Assembly (NCBI RefSeq): GCF_020742345.1
Contig: NZ_DYXC01000125.1
Location: 1 to 48,194, forward strand
Reading direction: 5' to 3'
From: Enteractinococcus helveticum
GTDB lineage: Bacteria; Actinomycetota; Actinomycetes; Actinomycetales; Micrococcaceae
Length of the DNA stretch: 48,194 nt
The position numbers and the translations under genes were made by a program. Within the stretch, counting starts at the first letter, position 1. The number at the start of each line of letters is the position of its first letter. Below, piece after piece: positions 15,762 to 24,376 of this stretch. Under the pieces are notes generated by a model. That model ran no database searches. It was not told the DNA's origin and saw nothing but the letters and a program-made list of their open reading frames with translations.

Positions 15762-17309
15762 TTAGTCGTCGCCTTCTGGCTTCAGCAGCGGGAACAAAAT
15801 AGTTTCACGAATTCCAGCTCCCGTCAACAGCATGACCAACCGGTCCACGCCCATACCTAGGCCACCGGTTGGTGGGGCACCATATTCTAGTGCGCGCAGG
15901 AAGTCGTGGTCTAACTGCATGGCTTCTTCATCGCCAGCAGCTGCAGCCTCGGACTGAGAGGTCAGACGTTCACGTTGGATAACCGGGTCCACCAGTTCGG
16001 AGAATGCGGTGCCAACTTCAAAGCCATCAATAATCAAATCCCAGGCCTCAACCATACGTGAGTCATCACGGTGTGGGCGAGCCAGCGGCTGGGCAGCTTG
16101 CGGGTAGTGGTAGATAAAGGTTGGTTGCACCAAGTTTGGCTCAACCAGTTCATCAAACAGTTCCAGCGCCAGTTCCCCAGCGTTGTGATGTTTGGCAGGG
16201 TCGATATCAAGGTTATTGGCCTTGGCCAGTGCTAACAGGTCCTGTGCGCTGGTATCCGGGGTAACCTCTTGGCCAACAGCCTCTGAAACGGCCGGATAGA
16301 ATTCTTTCCAAGCCCACTGCCCATCCAGCACAATGGTCTTGCCCTCTGGGGTGATCAGTTCGCTTTCAACACCGGCGGATTTGGCGGCAGCCAGAATGAT
16401 TTCGCGAATGCGTTCGGCCATGCCATACATATCCGAATACGCCTCATAGGCTTCCAGCATCGTAAATTCTGGCGAGTGCGTTGAGTCCACACCCTCATTC
16501 CGGAAGACCCTACCGATTTCAAAAACTTTATCGATACCGCCTACCACAGCGCGCTTCAAAAACAGCTCGGTGGCAATGCGCAGGGTCATCTTCTGATCAA
16601 ATGCATTCAGGTGCGTTTCAAATGGTCGAGCCTGGGCGCCACCGTGAATCAACTGCAGAATCGGGGTCTCAACCTCAATAAAGCCCTGATCTTCCAGGGT
16701 GCGTCGAATCGCACGGACAACTCCGGCACGTTTGTGCACCATTTCGGCGGCCTCTTGACGCACGATCAGATCCGCATAGCGCTGACGCACCCGGGTCTCA
16801 TCGGCCAGATCGGCGTGCAATACCGGCAGTGGGCGCAGCGCCTTAGAAGCCATGGTCCAGGTGTCAGCCATAATCGACAATTCACCGCGCTTGGAAGTAA
16901 TAACCTCACCGGTGATCGCAATATGGTCGCCTAAATCCACCAGATGCTTATAAGCATCCAGCGATTCCTTACCGACCTTGGCCTGTGACAACATGATCTG
17001 CAGGCGCGGATGTTCACCGGTCTCGCCGCCTTCCTGCAGTGTGGCAAAGCACAGCTTTCCGGTGTTGCGTTGGAATACGACGCGTCCAGCCACCGAAACC
17101 ATCTCGCCGGTTTCCGCACCGGGGGCTAAATCCGGGTACTTATTGCGAATCTGAGCCAGCGTATGGGTGCGCTCTACAGCAACCGGATAGGCCTGTTGGC
17201 CCGCGTCAAGCAGCTCTTGGCGTTTGGCCTGGCGGACCTTTCGTTGATCTCGCGTGTTCTCAACGGCGTCAACGGTGGTCTTCGTTTCAGAGGTGTTGGT
17301 CGTATTCAC
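15762..17309 (-). CDS. lysS: Lysyl-tRNA synthetase, class II
   Basis: LysS charges tRNA-Lys. The 515 residues contain the N-terminal OB-fold anticodon-binding domain (about 60-170) and the class II catalytic core with motif 2 (FRNEGVDSTHSPEFTMLE) and motif 3 (GLGMGVDRLVML). The GTG start at 17309 has TAGACT seven bases upstream, so the mRNA is probably leaderless. The first 30 residues are low-complexity and vary in relatives. The small membrane protein gene follows 9 bp downstream. Confidence 0.97.
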   Translation of the reverse strand: MNTTNTSETKTTVDAVENTRDQRKVRQAKRQELLDAGQQAYPVAVERTHTLAQIRNKYPDLAPGAETGEMVSVAGRVVFQRNTGKLCFATLQEGGETGEHPRLQIMLSQAKVGKESLDAYKHLVDLGDHIAITGEVITSKRGELSIMADTWTMASKALRPLPVLHADLADETRVRQRYADLIVRQEAAEMVHKRAGVVRAIRRTLEDQGFIEVETPILQLIHGGAQARPFETHLNAFDQKMTLRIATELFLKRAVVGGIDKVFEIGRVFRNEGVDSTHSPEFTMLEAYEAYSDMYGMAERIREIILAAAKSAGVESELITPEGKTIVLDGQWAWKEFYPAVSEAVGQEVTPDTSAQDLLALAKANNLDIDPAKHHNAGELALELFDELVEPNLVQPTFIYHYPQAAQPLARPHRDDSRMVEAWDLIIDGFEVGTAFSELVDPVIQRERLTSQSEAAAAGDEEAMQLDHDFLRALEYGAPPTGGLGMGVDRLVMLLTGAGIRETILFPLLKPEGDD

Positions 17310-17316
17310 GCCCTAC

Positions 17317-17322
17317 AGTCTA
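17317..17322 (-). promoter_or_regulatory. Leaderless -10 box of lysS
   Basis: TAGACT on the minus strand ends seven bases before the GTG start codon, so transcription would begin at the start codon itself. Confidence 0.55.
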
Positions 17323-17383
17323 GCCCCCAGAGGCCGACGACGACGTCGTTATGTCCGGTTTTGGCCCTTTAATCGCCCCTGGC

Positions 17384-18301
17384 TCACCGTGGCAAACCTG
17401 CGCTGGGATCGATCGGCCCCGGGGTGAGTCCCGGATACCGGGCCTGGGCAAATCTGGCCAGGCGCGCGGCGAGTGCTTGGACGTCGTCGTAGGCGTAATG
17501 ATCAGCCCGCCATCCGGCGTGCAACCACACCGATAAAATCTTGCCATTCGACACAATCTTGGCCGGTTTGAGCCCAAAATAGGCGTCCTCGGTGACAACC
17601 GCCACCCCATTGCCGGCCGCCACCAGCGCCTGGGCAACCCGGCCGGATTTCGTTTCGACAATCTGTGGCACCGTCAACCCGGCGACGTCGACGGCACCAT
17701 CCAGCACGCGACGGGACATAAAGTCCGTGGTCGTCACGACCACCCGGTCTTCGACAAGTTCTTCCAGGGCAATCTCATCTCGCTCAGCCCACGGATGCCC
17801 CGGGGCAACATAGGCCCACACCGGTAATTCAACCAGTGCGATGGAGGCGAATTCCTTGGGCGGCGCCGAGGGCATGATCACCAGATCCGCGGTGTTGACG
17901 GCTTGTTCCAACGACGCCGCCAGTGGGGTTTCAATCACGTGGGAATGCAACTCGGAGGAATCCAGAGTTGCCACAAACGGGATCACAATGTCGATCAGGG
18001 TGGTACCGGGTGCTGCGAAAGTGATTTCGGAGAAACGCCCGGTGGCCAACATGCGAGCAAATGCTTCGGCTTTGCGGATTTCGTTGACAACTTGTTGAGC
18101 CACCGGCAGGAATTCCTCCCCGGCGGCAGTCAATGCGACACCCGAATGGTGCGATTGCAGCAGGTCAACTTTCAGGTGGCGCTGCAGTTTTTGTAACTGC
18201 CGAGACAGGGCCGGTTGGGTAATATTCAACTGGCCGGCAGCCACCGACACATTCTGTGTTTCCGCCACGGTCAAAAACGCCGTGAGCAACCGTTCATCCA
18301 T
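17384..18301 (-). CDS. LysR-family transcriptional regulator
   Basis: The 305-residue protein starts MDERLLTAFLTVAETQN and has the N-terminal LysR winged helix (recognition helix around NITQPALSRQLQKLQRHL, residues 30-50) and a C-terminal periplasmic-binding-protein-like effector domain. Since it is divergent from gabT with an inverted repeat between them, it probably controls gabT and itself, with GABA or a derived compound as a possible effector (inference). The frame is open further upstream to 18469, but that would cross the operator and the gabT start; TATGCT eight bases before the chosen ATG supports it. Confidence 0.88.
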   Translation of the reverse strand: MDERLLTAFLTVAETQNVSVAAGQLNITQPALSRQLQKLQRHLKVDLLQSHHSGVALTAAGEEFLPVAQQVVNEIRKAEAFARMLATGRFSEITFAAPGTTLIDIVIPFVATLDSSELHSHVIETPLAASLEQAVNTADLVIMPSAPPKEFASIALVELPVWAYVAPGHPWAERDEIALEELVEDRVVVTTTDFMSRRVLDGAVDVAGLTVPQIVETKSGRVAQALVAAGNGVAVVTEDAYFGLKPAKIVSNGKILSVWLHAGWRADHYAYDDVQALAARLARFAQARYPGLTPGPIDPSAGLPR

Positions 18302-18340
18302 AACGGTTAAGCATACCCACAATGACGAGAATCTATTGGC

Positions 18341-18361
18341 CGAACATAGCCGGGATGTTCG
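18341..18361. promoter_or_regulatory. Likely LysR operator between LysR gene and gabT
   Basis: CGAACAT-N7-ATGTTCG is a perfect 7-bp inverted repeat in the 109-bp divergent region. Size and position fit a LysR-type recognition site. Confidence 0.6.
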
Positions 18362-18410
18362 ATAATGATACTGATCCCTATTCGTATTTGAATCCCCAAA
18401 GGACTCCGTT

Positions 18411-19766
18411 ATGACGCGTGAACCACTGGAACAGTCTCGCAAACTCCTCACCGAACTGCCCGGACCCAAAGCCCGCCAGCTGCGTGAACACCTGGAAACC
18501 TACGTTCCCAAGGCTGTCAGCCCCTCAACCCCGGCATTTGTAACCCGCGCCGAGGGCGGCATTGTTGAAGACGTCGACGGCAACCGGCTGATTGATCTAG
18601 GCTCCGGTATTGCGGTGACCACCGTGGGTGCTTCACATCCAAAAGTTGTCGAAGCCGTCAAAGCACAGGTGGAGAACTTCACCCACACCTGCTTTATGGT
18701 CACCCCCTATGAGTCCTATGCCCAGCTGGCCCAGAAGCTCGACGAAATCGTCCCAATCTCCGGTCAGACCCGCACCGTGCTGTTGAACTCGGGCGCCGAA
18801 GCCGTTGAGAACGCCGTCAAAGTGGCCCGCGCTTACACCGGCAAACAGGCCATTGCCGCATTCGATAACGCCTACCACGGTCGTACCACCTTGACCATGG
18901 GCTTGACCGCCAAAAACATGCCGTATAAGGATTCCTTCGGACCATTTGCTTCCGAACTGTACCGAGTGCCCGGCTCCTACCCATTCCGTGACGGTCTGAC
19001 CGGCGAAGAGGCCGCAGCACGCACCATCGAAGCACTGGAAATCCAGATCGGCGCGAACAACCTGGCCGCCGTGATTATGGAGCCCATTCAGGGTGAAGGT
19101 GGCTTCATCGAGCCCGCCGAAGGTTTCCTGGCCAAAGTCATTGAATGGTGCCACGCCAACGGCGTGCTGTTCATTGCCGATGAAGTCCAGACCGGTTTTG
19201 TTCGTACCGGCGCCTGGTTCGCCTCCGAAACCCAGGGTATCGAGCCCGACCTAATCACCATGGCCAAAGGTATTGCCGGTGGTATGCCGCTGTCTGCTGT
19301 GACCGGGCGCGCCGAACTCATGGATTCCGTGCACGCCGGTGGCCTGGGCGGCACCTACGGCGGGAACCCCGTTGCCGTGGCAGCCGGTCTGGCATCGATT
19401 GCCGTGATGGAAGAAGAAAACCTGACCGCAAAAGCTCTACGGATCCAAGAAATCATCACCGAACACTTCGCTGCGGCCCAGCAGGACGACGCCCGCATCG
19501 GAGACATCCGTGGCCGCGGTGCCATGATGGCCGTTGAATTCGTCGACCCAGAGACCAAGGCCCCACTGGCCGACCTGGTCAACGAAGTCGCCGTCGCCGC
19601 ACGCAAACAAGGGGTCATCACCCTGACCGCCGGAACCTACGGCAACGTCCTGCGCTTCCTGCCACCGGTTGTCATTGGCGAAGACCTCCTCAAAGAAGGC
19701 CTGAGCGTCATCACCGACATTCTGGCCGAAACACGCACCCAGAACCGCCAGACCATCGACGCCTAA
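18411..19766 (+). CDS. gabT: 4-aminobutyrate--2-oxoglutarate transaminase
   Basis: The 451-residue class III aminotransferase uses pyridoxal phosphate to convert GABA and 2-oxoglutarate to succinate semialdehyde and glutamate. Visible landmarks are NSGAEAVENAVKVAR, YHGRT, IMEPIQGEGG, IADEVQTGFVRTG, the PLP-binding Lys in TMAKGIAGGMPL and GGTYGGNPVA. Related substrates such as 5-aminovalerate cannot be excluded. AAGGA lies eight bases before the ATG. No succinate-semialdehyde dehydrogenase gene follows. A strong terminator lies 21 bp downstream. Confidence 0.92.
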   Translation: MTREPLEQSRKLLTELPGPKARQLREHLETYVPKAVSPSTPAFVTRAEGGIVEDVDGNRLIDLGSGIAVTTVGASHPKVVEAVKAQVENFTHTCFMVTPYESYAQLAQKLDEIVPISGQTRTVLLNSGAEAVENAVKVARAYTGKQAIAAFDNAYHGRTTLTMGLTAKNMPYKDSFGPFASELYRVPGSYPFRDGLTGEEAAARTIEALEIQIGANNLAAVIMEPIQGEGGFIEPAEGFLAKVIEWCHANGVLFIADEVQTGFVRTGAWFASETQGIEPDLITMAKGIAGGMPLSAVTGRAELMDSVHAGGLGGTYGGNPVAVAAGLASIAVMEEENLTAKALRIQEIITEHFAAAQQDDARIGDIRGRGAMMAVEFVDPETKAPLADLVNEVAVAARKQGVITLTAGTYGNVLRFLPPVVIGEDLLKEGLSVITDILAETRTQNRQTIDA

Positions 19767-19787
19767 GCCGAAAAGTCACGGTCTAAA

Positions 19788-19837
19788 GCAATCGACCCGC
19801 AAGCTGGCACCCTGTGCCGAGCTTGCGGGTCGATTGC
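19788..19837 (+). terminator. Strong terminator after gabT
   Basis: An 18-bp perfect stem (19788-19805 with 19820-19837) continues into a second 5-bp stem GGCAC/GTGCC, separated by a single unpaired G, with a 3-nt loop. It is followed by GTTCTGTTC. Confidence 0.85.
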
Positions 19838-20039
19838 GTTCTGTTCGATAGCGGTGCTTCCTGATGCTGCACCCAGGCAAAGGCCCAAGACCGGAGCGTG
19901 CACTTCAGCCGCCCGTTGGTAGGGCCTTGATGTAGCCAAGCCACGGGAGCTGCTCAAGCGAATGGGAAATCAATGCACTACCCAATACGACCAGACCATC
20001 CGCTCCTTCCCGGTACTTAGGCGCCGTCCTTTTGGCAGG
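19838..20039. other. Intergenic stretch, possible gene remnant
   Basis: No intact gene is visible. On the minus strand, directly after the PEBP gene, a frame of about 35 codons reads like protein (ADGLVVLGSALISHSLEQLP) before a stop; it may be the remains of a lost gene or chance. Confidence 0.2.
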
Positions 20040-20582
20040 TTAGCGTCCGAATATACCGGTGATGCGACCCCGGCCGATCGCATGATGAAACAAGTTCATA
20101 CCCACCTGTTCTGGTGTGGCATCGGGGCCCAGCGCGATCTCAGTATCCACCGCGTGGACGACAAACATATACCGGTGATCCCCGTGACCAACCGGCGGAC
20201 GGGAACCGGTAAAACCAGCCACGTTGCGCGAGTTACCCACAAAAATCGGGCCCTGGCCCTGACCAGTAACCCCGAAGGCCTGCCAGTCGATGGTGTCCCA
20301 GCGGACGGCACCACCGGGAATCGAGGTCACCGAGGCGGGGATATTGAACGCGGACATATGCCAGAACCCGGAACCCGTGGGAGCATCTGGGTCCAGGCAG
20401 GTCAGGGCAAAAGTCTTGGTCCCTTCGGGAATATTGGACCAGCTCAGCTGGGGCAGTTCGTCTTTGCCACCGAGTTCTTCTATGACCGATCGGTTCGGCA
20501 ACCGGCCGCCGTCGGTGAAGTCCTGACTCGTCAGGGTCATGTCGTGCAGTTTTGGTAACCGTTGATATGGATCAAAGCTCAT
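20040..20582 (-). CDS. YbhB/YbcL-family (PEBP-like) protein
   Basis: The 180-residue protein belongs to the phosphatidylethanolamine-binding protein family. The anion-pocket motifs are visible: CLDPDAPTGSGFWHM near residues 62-76 and GHGDHRYMFVVHAVD near 131-145. Bacterial members are cytoplasmic proteins of unclear role; ligand binding or kinase-inhibitor activity is known only for some relatives. The gene stands alone, about 200 bp after the gabT terminator and on the other strand. No strong ribosome binding site is seen before the ATG. Confidence 0.88.
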   Translation of the reverse strand: MSFDPYQRLPKLHDMTLTSQDFTDGGRLPNRSVIEELGGKDELPQLSWSNIPEGTKTFALTCLDPDAPTGSGFWHMSAFNIPASVTSIPGGAVRWDTIDWQAFGVTGQGQGPIFVGNSRNVAGFTGSRPPVGHGDHRYMFVVHAVDTEIALGPDATPEQVGMNLFHHAIGRGRITGIFGR

Positions 20583-20845
20583 GGTTGCATCATTGCACGC
20601 AGCATGCCCGACGTCTACCGTTCAGTCACAATTACGCCTCGAGATAGCCTCGAACCAGTTTCCGATCCTCGACTGGCACAATGACGATCCGCGAATATGC
20701 TGTGCGCCGGTGAGCTCCTCTGGGATTCTGCCACCGAGTTATCCACAATCGCATAATCGGTGATGTCGCAAAGCTTGCACCTGGCCTACGGTGGAGATGT
20801 CGGGATAAGGCAATGGCAGAATTTTAGGATTGATAGAGGAGGTCG

Positions 20846-21226
20846 ATGACAGTTCAGACAGTGTGGAATTCGACCATATTTCCAGTGGTGAGTCTCAGCG
20901 TGACTTGTGCGATCGCCCTAATGACCATGGGTTTATTGGAACTACCAGCACAGATCGGATGGGCGGCGATATTCCTCATACCGATGGTCGGGTTTGGGAT
21001 GCTTTTACATCGCAATCAACGGGGCTCATGTGTTAATCAGCGTGCTGTGACGACGCTGATGCTGGTGATCGTGCCGGTTGGGATGATTGTGCCACGCGTC
21101 GACTGGGATGGGATCGGCGTCATGGGTCTGGCGGCTCTTGGCATGGTGTTCGGTGTCATCGTTGGTGCACTGGTACACAACAGTTATGTGGTCACCCAGC
21201 AGGCTGACACCGAAGCTGTCGCATGA
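20846..21226 (+). CDS. Small polytopic membrane protein, function unknown
   Basis: The 126-residue product is largely hydrophobic, with about four transmembrane segments (near 10-31, 37-53, 69-84 and 92-113) and short charged loops. I do not recognise a family. A near-perfect RBS, GAGGAGG, precedes the ATG. The 260 bp before it hold no other gene; they contain one exact DnaA-box sequence TTATCCACA (20739-20747), which is probably chance. It is convergent with the M13 peptidase gene. Confidence 0.7.
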   Translation: MTVQTVWNSTIFPVVSLSVTCAIALMTMGLLELPAQIGWAAIFLIPMVGFGMLLHRNQRGSCVNQRAVTTLMLVIVPVGMIVPRVDWDGIGVMGLAALGMVFGVIVGALVHNSYVVTQQADTEAVA

Positions 21227-21230
21227 AAGC

Positions 21231-21262
21231 CTTGGGGCCGGTCATGGTGGACCGGCCCCAAG
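21231..21262. terminator. Bidirectional terminator
   Basis: A perfect 13-bp stem, CTTGGGGCCGGTC (21231-21243) with GACCGGCCCCAAG (21250-21262), has a 6-nt loop and lies between the convergent membrane-protein and peptidase genes. Confidence 0.85.
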
Positions 21263-21283
21263 ATCAATCATGCTGCATGAGAT

Positions 21284-23302
21284 TTACCAAATGGTGACGC
21301 GTTCCTTTGGATCAAGCCACATAGAATCACCGGGTTCGGTTTCGTAGGCTTCGTGGAAGGCATCGAGGTTTTTGACGACCTGGTTGGCCCGGAACTCATT
21401 TGGCGAGTGAGGGTCGGTCGAGACGCGGGTGATGGCAGCCTCGGGACGAATCAGCTGGCGCCAAACGGAAGCCCAGGATTCGAAGAACTGCCGGTCAATG
21501 GTCTTGCGATCTTCGGGATCCTTGGGGTCCAGTCCTTGAGCCTTGACAGCTTCTGGATTCTGTTCCAGATAGAGATACAGGGCTTTATGGCTGATGCCAA
21601 GGCCTCCAAGATCCCCAATGTTCTCACCCAGGGTGAGTTCGCCATTGACGCTGTGCTCGGGTGCCTCCGAGGGGGCCAAAACTTTGTACTGGTCAACCAA
21701 TGACCGGGTGCGTTCGGTAAACGCTTCACGGTCTTCATCCGTCCACCAGTTATTCAGCGCACCATCGCCGTCATACTGGGATCCTTGGTCATCAAAACCG
21801 TGACCAATTTCGTGACCAATGACCGCACCAATGCCACCAAAGTTCTGCGCCGGAGTAGCCTCAGGCGAGAAGAATGGTGGCTGCAGAATGGCAGCCGGGA
21901 ACACAATCGCGTTTTCCAATGGTGAGTAGTAGGCGTTGACCGTCTGAGGGCTCATGTGCCACTCTTCTGGGTCTGGACCGTCTTCAATCTTGGAGAGGTT
22001 GTCTTCAAACTCGTGTTCGGAGATACGGTCCAAAGTGCCAATCAGGTCAGTGGCATTCATCTTGATATCTGAATAATCATGCCATTTGACCGGATAACCA
22101 ACCATCGGATTGAACTTCGAGAGTTTCTCGAGTGCTTTCTTGCGGGTTTTCTTACTCATCCACGGCAGTTCAGAAATGGACTGACGGTAAGCCTGCTGCA
22201 AAGCATCAACCAGTTCATCCATATGTTCCCGGTGGGATTCGGTGTAGTGCCGGGCAACATAGAGACGACCGACGTCTTCACCCAGGGTGGAATTCACCAA
22301 AGCCACTGCGCGTTTCCAGCGAGGGCGGAGTTCTTCGGTTCCGGTGAGAACCTTGTTGAATTCGAAATCAGCTTCGACAAAGTCCTTCGACAGGTAAGGG
22401 GCGTGGGAAGACAGCAAGTGCAGTTTCAACCAGGTGCGCCAGGATTTTGTCGGTTCCGATTGCAAGAGTTCTTCGAATCCGGTGAAAAAGTCTGGCTGCC
22501 ACACCACGATTTCTTCCGAACGGTTATCGTGTTTCTGACCGGGTGCCATTTTCATGCCCTTCAGCCAGTGGATGACCGATGGGAATTTCTTCAGCAACTC
22601 TTTACGGGTAAACAGGTTATAGCGTTTGACCGCATCCCGGACTTTGACGATGTCCCAGTGCTGCTCGGCTATCTTGGTTTCCAGTTCCAACACACGTTTT
22701 GCCATCTTGTGTGCACGCTTTTCGGTTGGTGCAATACCAGAAAGCAAAAACAGTTTTTCAACATAGGTACGGTAGGCGTCCACGACGTGGGCGTGTTTTT
22801 CCTCACGATAATACGATTCGTCAGGCAAACCCAGACCGCTTTGGATCAAATGCAACAGCACTCGATCCGGATTTCCGGCGTCTGGCATCGCGCCGACTCC
22901 AACCGGACCGCCCACAATGCCTTTGCGTTGCAATTTGCCGGTGAGTTTCAAAAACTCTTGGGGAGTTTCAATTTCAGAGATTTTATCCAGCGTCTCCCAC
23001 AACGGGGTGACACCCAGTGCCTCAATGGTCTTTTCATCCATCATCGCCGTAAAGAGCGCACCGATACGAAGTTTGGCACCCTCATCCGAGTGTCCAGCAT
23101 GAAATGAATGCTTGCGCTGCTTCTTGGACAGCTCTTTGGCAGCTGATTCTAAAATGTCATGAACAGCGATTTCAGACTGGTCGTGCAACTCCATAAAGGC
23201 GCCGTAGGTGCCACGATCAGCTGGAATGGTGTTGTTTTCCATCCAATCACCGTTCACGTGCCGATATAGATCCTGCGTCGGTTGTGGGGCTGTGGTTGTC
23301 AC
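21284..23302 (-). CDS. pepO: M13 family metallopeptidase (PepO/neprilysin-like)
   Basis: The 672-residue protein is a neprilysin-type zinc endopeptidase. The C-terminal catalytic domain has the zinc motif HEIGH (in GAVIGHEIGHGFDDQG, near residue 500), the downstream Glu zinc ligand in ENIGDLGG, the substrate-binding NAYY segment and the usual C-terminal Trp (VTIW). There is no signal peptide or transmembrane segment, so it should be cytoplasmic, as usual for actinobacterial members, and probably cleaves small peptides. The start is GTG with RBS AAGGAG four bases upstream. It lies just upstream of panC but is spaced 28 bp from it on the same strand in the reverse order panC then pepO. Confidence 0.93.
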   Translation of the reverse strand: MTTTAPQPTQDLYRHVNGDWMENNTIPADRGTYGAFMELHDQSEIAVHDILESAAKELSKKQRKHSFHAGHSDEGAKLRIGALFTAMMDEKTIEALGVTPLWETLDKISEIETPQEFLKLTGKLQRKGIVGGPVGVGAMPDAGNPDRVLLHLIQSGLGLPDESYYREEKHAHVVDAYRTYVEKLFLLSGIAPTEKRAHKMAKRVLELETKIAEQHWDIVKVRDAVKRYNLFTRKELLKKFPSVIHWLKGMKMAPGQKHDNRSEEIVVWQPDFFTGFEELLQSEPTKSWRTWLKLHLLSSHAPYLSKDFVEADFEFNKVLTGTEELRPRWKRAVALVNSTLGEDVGRLYVARHYTESHREHMDELVDALQQAYRQSISELPWMSKKTRKKALEKLSKFNPMVGYPVKWHDYSDIKMNATDLIGTLDRISEHEFEDNLSKIEDGPDPEEWHMSPQTVNAYYSPLENAIVFPAAILQPPFFSPEATPAQNFGGIGAVIGHEIGHGFDDQGSQYDGDGALNNWWTDEDREAFTERTRSLVDQYKVLAPSEAPEHSVNGELTLGENIGDLGGLGISHKALYLYLEQNPEAVKAQGLDPKDPEDRKTIDRQFFESWASVWRQLIRPEAAITRVSTDPHSPNEFRANQVVKNLDAFHEAYETEPGDSMWLDPKERVTIW

Positions 23303-23330
23303 GCGTCTCCTTCAAAGATCGTGCCGGTAT

Positions 23331-24257
23331 CTAATTGGTAGCCTGTGGCGCTAACAACATATTATCGATGAGTCGAACCGGGGGAACCCATGCCGCGACC
23401 AAGGCAAGTGCTTCTCGCTCTAAAGGCATTGCTAATTGCTGTGCGGTCAGGGGCTGGAGGGTGGTCGGATCGACGATTTCTAAATAGTCTAATTCTACGT
23501 TTTCTTGGGCTCGAACGATGTCTCTGGCAGCCGAAATATCTAAACGTTCACCTCGCGTTGCCAGATCGGCAAGATAATGGAGGGCCTGCGATAACCCCAG
23601 GGCTTTTTCCATACCGTGGTCGTCTAACCGAACATTGCGCGATGACAGCGCCAAACCACTTGGTGCCCGGACCAGTGACACCGGGCGAATTTCGACGTCA
23701 ATATTCAAATCTTGAGCCATACGAGTCACGATGGCCAACTGTTGGGCATCTTTTTGTCCGAAGTAGCTGCGGAAAACCGCCGGGGCCGGTGGCATGAGGA
23801 TATTCCAGAGCTTTGCGACCACCGTGCAGACTCCGTCGAAGTGGCCGGGCCGGGAGGCACCTTCAAAAACCCTGCCCATCTGCCCTGCCGAGACCCGAAT
23901 TTGTGGGGCGTCAGGAAAGCCGGGATACATGTGCTCGGTGGCCGGGGCAAACACGATATCTCCGCCATAACGTGTCACCAGTTCCAGATCGGCATCAAGG
24001 GTGCGCGGATAATGTTCGAAATCTTCGGGCTGATCAAATTGCAGTGGATTCACGAAGATCGAGGCGATGACCAGGTCGTTTTCGGCTCGCGCCTGCTTAA
24101 AGAGCGCACCGTGTCCATCATGTAATGCGCCCATGGTCGGGACTAACCCGACCGTCGGGTTCGGGTTACCGGCAGCGATGAGTTCGGCGACTTTGTCAGC
24201 AATCAGGATTTTGACATCAGTGGTTGTGGTTGCCAAGAGGGCTTGTTGGTCGGTCAC
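23331..24257 (-). CDS. panC: Pantothenate synthetase (pantoate--beta-alanine ligase)
   Basis: PanC joins pantoate and beta-alanine with ATP to make pantothenate. The 308 residues show the nucleotidyl-transferase HXGH motif as MGALHDGHGAL, the IFVNPLQF segment, FGQKDAQQL and the KMSKS-like stretch around LALSSRNVRL. I chose GTG at 24257 because TAGACT lies seven bases before it, giving a leaderless mRNA; the open frame continues to a TTG at 24284 without support. It follows the DUF2520 gene by 119 bp and may be expressed both from its own promoter and from the long upstream operon. Confidence 0.94.
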   Translation of the reverse strand: MTDQQALLATTTTDVKILIADKVAELIAAGNPNPTVGLVPTMGALHDGHGALFKQARAENDLVIASIFVNPLQFDQPEDFEHYPRTLDADLELVTRYGGDIVFAPATEHMYPGFPDAPQIRVSAGQMGRVFEGASRPGHFDGVCTVVAKLWNILMPPAPAVFRSYFGQKDAQQLAIVTRMAQDLNIDVEIRPVSLVRAPSGLALSSRNVRLDDHGMEKALGLSQALHYLADLATRGERLDISAARDIVRAQENVELDYLEIVDPTTLQPLTAQQLAMPLEREALALVAAWVPPVRLIDNMLLAPQATN

Positions 24258-24264
24258 GCCACAT

Positions 24265-24270
24265 AGTCTA
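24265..24270 (-). promoter_or_regulatory. Leaderless -10 box of panC
   Basis: TAGACT on the minus strand ends seven bases before the GTG of panC, in the 119-bp gap after the DUF2520 gene. Confidence 0.5.
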
Positions 24271-24376
24271 GCCCGAAGCAGCAACCGAACTGCCCACAGG
24301 TCAACACCCGATATGAAGGCTCTTGGATGCCACCGATATCTTCTGGGCAGAAGATGCCCGGCGTCAACGTGATGCC

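Noticed and set aside
19962..20558. A 198-codon plus-strand frame opposite the PEBP gene
   Set aside because: Antisense shadow; the PEBP product has complete family motifs.
20739..20747. DnaA box TTATCCACA (also at 33193-33201) as part of a replication origin
   Set aside because: Single isolated copies without dnaA, dnaN or AT-rich region nearby; two 9-mers in 48 kb are not an origin.
22079..23107. A 342-codon plus-strand frame antisense to the M13 peptidase gene
   Set aside because: Long only because of codon bias on the other strand; the peptidase has all catalytic motifs and a good ribosome site.
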